DNA from: Saccharomyces mikatae IFO 1815
Lineage: Eukaryota > Ascomycota > Saccharomycetes > Saccharomycetales > Saccharomycetaceae
NCBI RefSeq assembly: GCF_947241705.1
Contig: NC_079257.1
Location: forward strand, 310,001 to 374,000
Length of the DNA: 64,000 nt
Reading direction: 5' to 3'
Shown: positions 57,204 to 64,000 of the stretch, one piece after another
How positions within the stretch are numbered: position 1 is the first letter of the stretch
How the letters are laid out: each line of letters opens with the position of its first letter
The notes under the pieces: model-generated
What the model was told of the DNA's origin: nothing
Databases searched by the model: none
The model's input: the letters and a program-made list of their open reading frames with translations, nothing else
Made by a program: the position numbers and the translations under genes

Positions 57204-59057
57204 CTAGTACCATAGGTTTACCATTTTCTTGAAAAGATTTCTTGAACGCAAGTTGTTTAGATTTTCCAATGACTCTTGATTTTCATATTCTTTAACATCA
57301 TCATCGGCTTTATCGAATTCTGTGAGTGTTGAATGAACAAATATGTTTCTGTGGGAGTTTAAATCGATTTTATCAGCTGGAATCCAAAAGCTCCATGATT
57401 TAAAGTATATCTTGTGACCAAAATACGCAACTAAAACAATAGGCATTGCCAGATAATTCTGGAAAAACACTTTGACATTCAATTTTCCATGATCATTAAC
57501 AGGTGCAATGGCTACCCAGAATTGGCAAACTAGGAAAAAAACTGCAATTAGGACTGCAAGCCATGATCCCCAATAACCAGTTTGTGCTTTATATCCAACC
57601 TCATTCATTGAACGACCTTGCTTTGCCATAGCATCTCTAAACCTGATATGCGACAAACTCATTGACATCCAGATAAACAGTTGAGAAAGACTAGAAATGG
57701 CAAGTAACCAAGTAAAGACTTCCTCTTCAGCATCACTTGTAGCCACGAACCCAATGCAACCGAAGGCGAGTGAAACAAGAAAGCAAAGTAGAGGCCTACC
57801 ACGTCTATCAACATATGCCAAACATTTAGGTAAGACGCCCTGTTCTGCCAATGACAGTAATAATCTTGGTCCAGAATATAACGAAGAGTTGGCAACTGAA
57901 ATAACAGATATCAAAATGACAGCATTTATAAAGTGAGGGACTACTTTAACTCCATGTGATGCAACAGCAATGACAAATGGAGATGCATGGGATCCGGAGG
58001 AGTCATCCGAGCCTAATAATTCGTCACTGTTGTATGGAACAAGGAAACAAACTAAGATTGTGGTTAACATGTAAATCAACAAAATACGATAGACAACCTT
58101 CTTACAGGCATTTGGAATTGATTTCGTTGGGTTTTCCTGTTCAGCAGCGGAGAGCAGTAGGACCTCAATACCACCGTAGCTAAATGCGGCATAACAAAAT
58201 ACAGTGCATACTCCTTTGAATCCGTGAGCAAATGGACCGGGATTATGCCAGTATTCGGTACCTATATATTTTCTATCACCTGCACCACCACAGTTAATGA
58301 TAATGGCCAAAATGACAAACCCGATTACCATTAGTATCTTACATATATTAAAAATGAACTCGGCTTCAGCATAGCCTCTAGACCCAAAGAGATTTATTAT
58401 GATTACAAATATGAAAACCACAGCAACAAATATATCTGAATTTACGCTCGTCCAGTATTTGACTGTCATTGCTGCTGTGACTAATTGTAAAGGCAAAACT
58501 GTTAACCATTGAATGGTATAAACTACAGACACAGCAAATCCCAGCGAAGGGTCAACCAAAATGGAAGGATATCTGGTATAATTACCAGTTAAACCTGCAT
58601 AACAAAGGCCTAACTCGCCGGCGGCTTGGATGATACAGTAAAGCATTATTGAAGCTACACCGTAACCAAGCACCAACCCGGCGGGACCAGCTGTACCCAG
58701 CACCTGACCATTACCCACTAATAACCCAGTGCCTATACCTGTACCGAGACTGATCATGACCAGGTGGCGTGATTTGATTGACTTTGTCAAATTATTTTTT
58801 TCTTGTGATTCAAGTTCAGAATTTTGGCTTGGTGGTAGCTGTCTTTTAAAAGAACTGAGGATTTTTTTGCATTCATTCTGTAGTTTAGACTTATTGCCCG
58901 TCTTTTGAGGCTTTACCTGTTGCTCAGATTCTTCATCCTGCTTTTCCGTTATTGCAAAGTCTCTTTTTTGTTTTTCAGCATTTGCCCTTTCATATAGACT
59001 ATGTGAATATGGTGCTGTACTAGCCTCATCAATAAGTAAATCGTCCCTGTCGTTCAT
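57204..59057 (-). CDS. TAT1: TAT1, tyrosine/valine amino-acid permease
   Basis: This 617-residue permease matches Tat1 (YBR069C), which imports tyrosine, valine and other amino acids. The 12-helix core begins at [20 protein letters not shown], near residue 97. The variable N-terminal tail holds Lys residues for ubiquitin. The C-terminus ends in NLWY rather than the FWC of BAP2, so the palmitoylated Cys is absent here. The start is the ATG at 59057 (MNDRDDLLIDEAS), as the two codons before it lack an ATG. TAT1 and BAP2 are tandem paralogues about 860 bases apart. Confidence 0.94.
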   Translation of the reverse strand: MNDRDDLLIDEASTAPYSHSLYERANAEKQKRDFAITEKQDEESEQQVKPQKTGNKSKLQNECKKILSSFKRQLPPSQNSELESQEKNNLTKSIKSRHLVMISLGTGIGTGLLVGNGQVLGTAGPAGLVLGYGVASIMLYCIIQAAGELGLCYAGLTGNYTRYPSILVDPSLGFAVSVVYTIQWLTVLPLQLVTAAMTVKYWTSVNSDIFVAVVFIFVIIINLFGSRGYAEAEFIFNICKILMVIGFVILAIIINCGGAGDRKYIGTEYWHNPGPFAHGFKGVCTVFCYAAFSYGGIEVLLLSAAEQENPTKSIPNACKKVVYRILLIYMLTTILVCFLVPYNSDELLGSDDSSGSHASPFVIAVASHGVKVVPHFINAVILISVISVANSSLYSGPRLLLSLAEQGVLPKCLAYVDRRGRPLLCFLVSLAFGCIGFVATSDAEEEVFTWLLAISSLSQLFIWMSMSLSHIRFRDAMAKQGRSMNEVGYKAQTGYWGSWLAVLIAVFFLVCQFWVAIAPVNDHGKLNVKVFFQNYLAMPIVLVAYFGHKIYFKSWSFWIPADKIDLNSHRNIFVHSTLTEFDKADDDVKEYENQESLENLNNLRSRNLFKKMVNLWY

Positions 59058-59766
59058 TTCCACGTCTCTACCGAAAACTTATATAAATAGCGACAGTAGT
59101 AAAATGGCACTATATGATATAGTTTTGTTATGTCTAAATAATCTTAAACTATTTTATTGTTTGCTTTTTTAAGGACAAGAGGGTATAAGATGCCACAAAA
59201 AGGAGAATATTCGAGCAAAGCATCTTATATACTATTTTGCTCCAATATTGCAGAAACAGGTAAAATAAGATAACTCATTCTCAGGGATTAGGTGCTCTGA
59301 TACTAGCCATTTGGAGAATAACCTGGAGGTTTTTTCATCTACCAGGATGCAATTTTCTTCAAAAAGTGCCTTGCCCAGATAGTGTGAAATATACTGGAGA
59401 GGGCCTTTCCTCATCGGATTGCCGGCGCCGACTGGCCTTTTTATGCTTTTTTTGGCCGTCCCGGCGCGGAAGAAGAGCAAGTCGACACTAACCAGCTGTA
59501 TAGTGAAAATTGTTGTGCAAACTTTTTTAAAGACATCAGTTTTGATGCCGTGATGATCGTACATACGTTATGCGGCTATTAGGTATTGCAATGTGACTGT
59601 TTGCTTTATATGAGCAGTGATGGTGAGAGAGTTAATTCCGCCGGTGTGAATTGTTTTCATTCTGTGAAGGAACTTCAAGAACTTCAAGCAGCTGAATAGA
59701 TGAAAAAGCTGTCATCACAGGATCTAAACTCTGATTATAATATTACCATGCTACATAACAGTGTAC
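59058..59766. other. TAT1 promoter / ALG14 3' end
   Basis: About 710 bases. A GC-rich patch at 59420-59470 holds CGGCGCCG and CGGCGC. The 110-residue minus frame at 59232-59564 overlaps this promoter patch and has no family features. Confidence 0.55.
59423..59467. promoter_or_regulatory. UAS-aa-like CGGC repeats upstream of TAT1
   Basis: CGGCGCCG (59423-59430) is a palindrome of the CGGCGC core, and a second CGGCGC lies at 59462-59467. Both are about 366-410 bases upstream of TAT1. Paired CGGC elements are the known target of Stp1/Stp2 at SPS-controlled permease genes, to which TAT1 belongs. Confidence 0.55.
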
Positions 59767-60480
59767 TTAGACGAGAATACCGAACCATTTGGATCTGGGT
59801 AAACAATTATCTCTCAATTCTTGCCATTGGACGATGAATTCATCCACAAGCCAATAAAGTACCTTACCCGTCAGACTAGGAGTATTGATCCTTGCCAGCG
59901 ATTCCACGTAGACTATATGGGAGGAATCGACGAAGAGAACAACGAGTTCTATAAATTTTAGCCAAAATGATATTATACAGCATGTCCCAGGCCCATTTAA
60001 TAAAAAGAGGTGGGGTGATCCACACATGGCAAATCTAATTTTAATCACGTGTATAAAAGATTGCATCAGCGTTCCTATGATGGTCTTGACACTTTGTACA
60101 AGATTAGCTTTAACTTCTCTGGCTTTCATGAATTCATAGTATTGCACTTTGCAACGAGTGAAGTTCTTTATAAAATCGACGAATCTTTGCTTTGAAGCCT
60201 CATCAGAGTATCCTAAGTATATGATCGACCCGTTTAACAAGAGGTCTTTATAATTTTCCAAAAGACGAATCATTTCGCCAGTATGGCCTCCAGATCCTAA
60301 AAATATAAAAACCTTGAGCGGCTTCTTTGACGGTTTCTGTATCCTCAGTACGCTAACCTCATCTTCCGTATCCCTTTGTGTATCTGTCTGAGGGTGGAAA
60401 AAAGGTAGGATCGTTACTAATCTAATGACATACGCAGTCAATACAATGAGCACCAATGACGCCAAGTAGGCCGTCTTCAT
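59767..60480 (-). CDS. ALG14: ALG14, membrane subunit of GlcNAc transferase for N-glycans
   Basis: This 237-residue protein matches Alg14 (YBR070C), which anchors Alg13 at the ER and forms with it the UDP-GlcNAc transferase for the second sugar of dolichol-linked glycans. A single N-terminal helix (LASLVLIVLTAYVIRLVTIL) sets the membrane anchor. The glycosyltransferase-like fold begins at KVFIFLGSGGHTGEMIRLL, a phosphate-binding loop. The C-terminus QELRDNCLPRSKWFGILV mediates Alg13 contact in the family. The length is identical to S. cerevisiae Alg14. Confidence 0.95.
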   Translation of the reverse strand: MKTAYLASLVLIVLTAYVIRLVTILPFFHPQTDTQRDTEDEVSVLRIQKPSKKPLKVFIFLGSGGHTGEMIRLLENYKDLLLNGSIIYLGYSDEASKQRFVDFIKNFTRCKVQYYEFMKAREVKANLVQSVKTIIGTLMQSFIHVIKIRFAMCGSPHLFLLNGPGTCCIISFWLKFIELVVLFVDSSHIVYVESLARINTPSLTGKVLYWLVDEFIVQWQELRDNCLPRSKWFGILV

Positions 60481-60952
60481 AATCTATAACTGTCGATTTC
60501 GAATTTTTCCAGACTACTAGATCACCATATACAGTTATCGCGAGTCCTCGTAAATGAAATATTGGAATGGCTTCGTTAAAAGTATGTTTGCTCAAGATAG
60601 AACACGTAAAAGAAAAGCACGAAATGGTAAAAACTTTCGCGTTGGGGCAGAAATTGTTCATGCGCGTAATTAAAAGAAAAAAAAGCACAGCGGTGTAAGT
60701 TGGAGCAATAGGAGAAAATAACCTGTAAAGGAAAGTATTTCAAGTCACTATTGCGGATATTAATTAAATACATAATTTCGCGGTTGGTTGCTCGTTCCGT
60801 TCTTTGACTATATATCACTTTAGTATAAAGAAGCTCCATATTTGTTTTGTTCATTGGTAAGCAAGGCGCAAGCACGACACAAGGGATATACGACGATAAA
60901 TAATACTACCATTATATATTATAACAATACAACAAGAAAAAAAAAGTAGAAA
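60481..60952. other. Divergent promoter of ALG14 and YBR071W
   Basis: About 470 bases between the two ATGs. AACAAGAAAAAAAAAG immediately precedes the YBR071W ATG, an A-rich leader. No other site is named. Confidence 0.45.
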
Positions 60953-61591
60953 ATGCTAAGACGCCCTAAGAATTCAGGTGCTAACTCCAACGTGGATAGC
61001 AAAAAAAGACAATCAATGCATTTAGGTTCGAAAAGCTCGTTGATTTCGCTGTCTAGCGAATTTGGTCATGAGCATTCTAAAACGAAGCAGAAGAAGGAAG
61101 AAAGTCCATCTCATTCTCCATTCCCATCCGCCACGCATAAGAAAAGGACCTCCAAACAGTCAAGTTTGAAAAGAAGCAGCCTGCTGCTTGATGAAACGCT
61201 ACTGAAGGACTACCATTCTGCCTTAAAGCACATGCAGACGAACACTCCCAAGGAAGAAAAGCTACATATGGCCCCATCTCCGACACAGTCTACAAGAAGC
61301 CAATCAGACGCCAGTCTTTCTTCCATCAAGAGCTCAATTTCTTCTATATTCTCTCAGGATAAGGATTATTCAATTCATGACTTGTTGTATGAAGAAATTG
61401 AGGAGATGGATAAAACAACGAGCGCCTTCAAAATCAACAACACGATAGCTATGGATGATTCTAAAGCTCTCTTCGTTTTCTGTTCAAACGAGTCTTCTTC
61501 AAAGACAACTTCTACTGAAACTTTAAACGAACTAAACTTGGATACCCTAGATATGGGTACAGATAGAAGAACGTCGTTGAATTTTTTTTGA
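60953..61591 (+). CDS. YBR071W: YBR071W, uncharacterised Ser/Lys-rich protein
   Basis: This 212-residue protein matches YBR071W in place and length. It is Ser- and Lys-rich and largely disordered, with two Ser/Lys clusters in the first half (SSLISLSSEFGHEHS, KKRTSKQSSLKRSSLLL) and acidic patches in the second. No domain is apparent to me. S. cerevisiae work links it to stress conditions and the cytosol, but the function is not established. The ATG at 60953 follows an A-rich leader. Confidence 0.88.
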   Translation: MLRRPKNSGANSNVDSKKRQSMHLGSKSSLISLSSEFGHEHSKTKQKKEESPSHSPFPSATHKKRTSKQSSLKRSSLLLDETLLKDYHSALKHMQTNTPKEEKLHMAPSPTQSTRSQSDASLSSIKSSISSIFSQDKDYSIHDLLYEEIEEMDKTTSAFKINNTIAMDDSKALFVFCSNESSSKTTSTETLNELNLDTLDMGTDRRTSLNFF

Positions 61592-61833
61592 TATAATTAA
61601 TCACAAGATATTCATTGTCATATTTGGGCGACACATGAATCAAAATTTGCTGTACTATGTCAATGGTCCCAATAATGCTTCGTTCCAATTATTTTCTCAT
61701 TTTTTTCTAGAACCTTCTTTACGTGATTCTCGCTCGGGATACGTCAATAGAATGTCTTCACTCTCCGTTTCAATATTCTGCGCACATCGATCATTTCTTT
61801 TACTACATACACTAATATTACTCCTAGTTTAAT

Positions 61834-62220
61834 TTAATTGATTTTTAACTTTTTCTTTTTCTTTTTCATTTGAAATTTCAGCTCCTTGAAAACGAGATTA
61901 AGCAAGAATCTCTTATGTGCCTCAGGGGGTACCCAAAAAATAACGCGGCCACCTTGTATACACCATTGAGTTTCTTGATTACAGTAAGCCACAATTCTCT
62001 TACCTTCTTGGCAATGTGCCACAAAAAAATCTGATGCATTGTCTTCATTTGGTAATCACTGAATTGTAACTGGGGCAGCAGCAATTCCGTGTACCCCTAA
62101 AGGACATTGCCTGTCAAGGTGCATGATTGGTTCGGAGTAGTAACCGTCCTTGCATTGGCAGTGACAACCTAAGGAAGTAGTCTCCCAATGGTTGATTGCT
62201 TGTTTTTCAGAAGAATCAAT
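61834..62220 (-). pseudogene. Unidentified cysteine-rich coding-like remnant
   Basis: Minus-strand frames here have a composition like real protein rather than promoter DNA, with regular Cys and Trp and few low-complexity runs. One short piece is CNQETQWCIQGGRVIFWV. I do not recognise the family and could not place it in S. cerevisiae. It has no clear start and looks broken, with at least one break and a missing front part, so I treat it as a fossil of an unknown secreted-like or host gene. The Lys-rich end is probably not part of the original protein. It overlaps the HSP26 upstream region. Confidence 0.4.
62094..62098 (+). promoter_or_regulatory. STRE (CCCCT) upstream of HSP26, distal
   Basis: CCCCT at 62094-62098 is a Msn2/4 stress element about 430 bases upstream of HSP26. 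Confidence 0.5.
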
Positions 62221-62233
62221 GAATTATTCCCTC

Positions 62234-62238
62234 CCCCT
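62234..62238 (+). promoter_or_regulatory. STRE (CCCCT) upstream of HSP26, proximal
   Basis: CCCCT at 62234-62238, in TCCCCCTTG, lies about 286-290 bases upstream of HSP26. Msn2/4 control of HSP26 is established in S. cerevisiae. Confidence 0.6.
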
Positions 62239-62323
62239 TGCGTATCAAACTGTATAGGGTGCTTCTAACAGTAAGGCATTTGCACTTAGCGTGCTCGCAA
62301 CACAAAATTTAGTAATATGTAAG

Positions 62324-62336
62324 TTCTAGAATGTTC
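62324..62336. promoter_or_regulatory. Heat-shock element of HSP26
   Basis: TTCTAGAATGTTC holds three alternating 5-base units (TTC, GAA, TTC with 2-base gaps), a perfect Hsf1 element, 188-200 bases upstream of the HSP26 ATG. A fourth TTC follows at 62343 with a longer gap. Confidence 0.85.
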
Positions 62337-62387
62337 TTGTGCTTCTAACTTCTGATAATAAACACTTGTCTCTTTCATCTCGAAACA

Positions 62388-62395
62388 TATAAATA
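62388..62395 (+). promoter_or_regulatory. TATA box of HSP26
   Basis: TATAAATA lies about 130 bases upstream of the HSP26 ATG and about 50 bases downstream of the heat-shock element, the usual layout for this gene. Confidence 0.75.
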
Positions 62396-62523
62396 GGACA
62401 TGTACCAAGCTTATATCAATGTCTACTTTTCCAATCTCTCCCTTGCTTTCTTTTGATGCAAATAAAACCATTGATTAAGATATTTTAAATCTCTATACAA
62501 ACTAACAAACAAAACAAACTAAC

Positions 62524-63168
62524 ATGTCATTTAACAGCCCATTTTTTGATTTCTTTGACAACATCAACAACGAAGTTGATGCTTTTAATAGATTGCTAGG
62601 TGAAGGCGGCTTGAGAGGCTATGTGCCAAGACGCCAACTGGCAAATGCTCCCGCTAAGGATTCGACTGGCAAGGAGGTTGCTAAACCAAGTAGTTATACG
62701 GGTGTCCTATATGATCCTAGAGATGAAACGTTGGACGATTGGTTTGATAATGACTTGTCCTTGTTCCCATCCGGTCTCGCCTTCCCTAGAAATGTCACAG
62801 TTCCAGTTGATATTTTGGATCACGACAAGAACTACGAGTTAAAAGTAGTGGTTCCTGGTGTTAAGAGCAAGAAAGATATTGATATTGAATACCACCAAAA
62901 TAAAAATCAAATTCTGGTTTCCGGTGAGATCCCATCTTCTTTAAATGAGGAAAGTAAGGATAAGGTCAAGGTTAAAGAAAGCAGCTCTGGTAAATTTAAG
63001 AGGGTCATCACTTTGCCAGACTACCCAGGTGTGGATGCAGACAATATTAAGGCAGATTACGCAAGCGGTGTCTTGACTTTGACAGTTCCAAAATTGAAGC
63101 CCCAAAAGGATGGCAAGAGCCACGTCAAGAAAATTGAGGTTTCATCCCAAGAGTCATGGGGCAATTAA
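62524..63168 (+). CDS. HSP26: HSP26, small heat-shock protein chaperone
   Basis: This 214-residue protein matches Hsp26 (YBR072W), the cytosolic small heat-shock chaperone that forms 24-mers and binds unfolding proteins. The Phe-rich N-terminal segment MSFNSPFFDFFDNINNEVD is followed by a middle domain (about residues 31-95). The alpha-crystallin domain (about residues 96-195) starts NVTVPVDILDHDKNYELKVV and contains the conserved ASGVLTLTVPK. The C-terminal IEV (VKKIEVSSQ) is the I-x-I/V docking motif. The length equals S. cerevisiae Hsp26. Confidence 0.97.
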   Translation: MSFNSPFFDFFDNINNEVDAFNRLLGEGGLRGYVPRRQLANAPAKDSTGKEVAKPSSYTGVLYDPRDETLDDWFDNDLSLFPSGLAFPRNVTVPVDILDHDKNYELKVVVPGVKSKKDIDIEYHQNKNQILVSGEIPSSLNEESKDKVKVKESSSGKFKRVITLPDYPGVDADNIKADYASGVLTLTVPKLKPQKDGKSHVKKIEVSSQESWGN

Positions 63169-63710
63169 ATGACTAGGTATTTTATAATACTGCCCATCCT
63201 GTTGGCTGCTTCCAAATTTACAAATGACAAATAACAAAATTTATAACAGAAGGAAGATGATAATAGGCGTATGTGTTTGCCTTTAGGAGTTAATTTAGAT
63301 ATATGAGTTGATGAGTAAATAGTTATATAAGCTTGCTTTAGCTTCTGATATATAACTGTTATTTTAACGCGAAGTTTCGAATTATGAAAATCTGAAGTTT
63401 TGATTTTTTGCAACTGTACGCCACTTTTTCGACGTGCAACGCAATGAGACATTTTTATGGGAATGGCTTGTACGACTTGCCTTATTCAGATTCTACAAGA
63501 AGCGTTTCCTTCTCTCACATCGCGTTGATATTTGCATCAATGGAAAACACGAAAATGGAAAAACGTACTATAAATAAACAAAGAGAATCGAGACTTTTTT
63601 ATTGAAAGGGCCGTGGAGTACGTCAAGCCTCGACGAAAAGTAAAGATATCACAGTAGGTAGGAAGCAGCTGCCAGTGTATTAAAGGAAGTTTGATTTCGG
63701 TGCACTTCAC
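63169..63710. other. HSP26 3' end / RDH54 promoter
   Basis: About 540 bases. ACGCGA at 63367-63372 resembles an MBF (MCB) half match, which would suit a recombination gene. The 95-residue minus frame at 63165-63452 is not convincing. Confidence 0.4.
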
Positions 63711-64000
63711 ATGCAATTACCAAAATATGAGAATAAACCATTCAAACCTCCAAGGAGGGTTGGATCAAGTGGGAGCGCGCAACCCAAATCAAATACCACA
63801 GTTAAAACTGCCCCCATACCTACAGTAAAAATTGCTACCAAGAAAAGAAATATCCCGGCGGGAGCTGCTTCAAATGTTGCTAAAAGGCGTGATAATCTAA
63901 CCCCAAATGAAAGTATTAGATACTTCACTACCATGTATAGGAAGCCTACTACCAAAAAGCACAAGACTTGGAGTGGTGATGGTTATGCCACTTTAAAACT
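63711..64000 (+). CDS. RDH54: RDH54 (Tid1), Swi2/Snf2-like recombination translocase (partial)
   Basis: The first 96 codons are visible before the window ends. They start MQLPKYENKPFKPPRRVGSS and contain RYFTTMYRKPTTKKHKTWSG, matching the N-terminus of Rdh54/Tid1 (YBR073W), the dsDNA translocase that works with Dmc1 and Rad51 in meiotic recombination. The helicase motifs lie beyond the window. The ATG at 63711 is the only plausible start, because an in-frame stop lies a short way upstream. The S. cerevisiae entry I remember starts 34 codons earlier, and that extension is not open here. Confidence 0.92.
   Translation, partial: MQLPKYENKPFKPPRRVGSSGSAQPKSNTTVKTAPIPTVKIATKKRNIPAGAASNVAKRRDNLTPNESIRYFTTMYRKPTTKKHKTWSGDGYATLK

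Larger units (their letters stand above)
61592..62523. other. HSP26 promoter and upstream region
   Basis: About 930 bases between YBR071W and HSP26. From 62080 on, it carries stress elements, a heat-shock element and a TATA box. The distal part, 61834-62220, also reads on the minus strand as an unidentified coding-like remnant. Confidence 0.6.

Noticed and set aside
63165-63452. Minus-strand 95-residue frame between HSP26 and RDH54 (place of YBR072C-A)
   Set aside because: The sequence has no recognisable family features and I could not confirm identity with the small S. cerevisiae ORF annotated in that area.

Overview
This window is nuclear DNA from a budding yeast of the genus Saccharomyces. 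Its gene order matches the right arm of S. cerevisiae chromosome II from the end of FAT1 (YBR041W) to the start of RDH54 (YBR073W), almost gene for gene. The proteins are clearly diverged from the S. cerevisiae sequences I remember (for example ZTA1 at roughly 84 percent by eye). The source is therefore more likely a more distant sister species, such as one of the S. kudriavzevii, S. arboricola or S. uvarum/eubayanus lineages, than S. cerevisiae itself. I cannot name the species from the sequence alone.

Layout. Positions 1-5.8 kb hold the FAT1 tail, CST26, QDR3 and TCM62. Positions 5.8-8.7 kb hold tRNA-Val(UAC) and nested solo LTRs of Ty elements. Positions 8.7-21.3 kb hold GIP1, ZTA1, FMP23, RPS11B (spliced), REB1, REG2, RFS1 and YBR053C. 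A 2.4 kb non-coding stretch leads to YRO2, then PRP6, tRNA-Leu(UAA), YBR056W, a second LTR stack and tRNA-Gln(UUG). Positions 31.8-43 kb hold MNC1, MUM2, UBP14, TSC3, AKL1 and ORC2. A complete lysyl-tRNA synthetase gene (KRS1) follows at 43.3-45.1 kb. Positions 45.3-64 kb hold TRM7, YBR062C (spliced), YBR063C, ECM2, NRG2, TIP1, the amino-acid permease pair BAP2 and TAT1, ALG14, YBR071W, HSP26 and the first part of RDH54.

Main oddity. KRS1 lies between ORC2 and TRM7, whereas in S. cerevisiae KRS1 is YDR037W on chromosome IV. The two regions are sister segments from the whole-genome duplication: RPS11B/RPS11A, REG2/REG1, RFS1/PST2, YRO2/MRH1, NRG2/NRG1 and BAP2/BAP3 are pairs in the same order. 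The KRS1 here sits in the interval and orientation expected for the other duplicate. It has all class II synthetase motifs and a near-perfect Rap1 site in its promoter. This looks like alternative (possibly reciprocal) loss of duplicates of an essential gene, or retention of both.

Other notable points are a homogenised 36-bp repeat in TIP1, an older solo LTR with an intact 5-bp target duplication carrying a younger delta LTR, an unidentified coding-like remnant antisense to the HSP26 promoter, and promoter sites that fit the known regulation of REB1, REG2, BAP2, HSP26 and RPS11B. I saw no CRISPR arrays, operons or bacterial features, as expected for a yeast chromosome. Gene names come from recognising sequence and synteny from memory; no database was searched.
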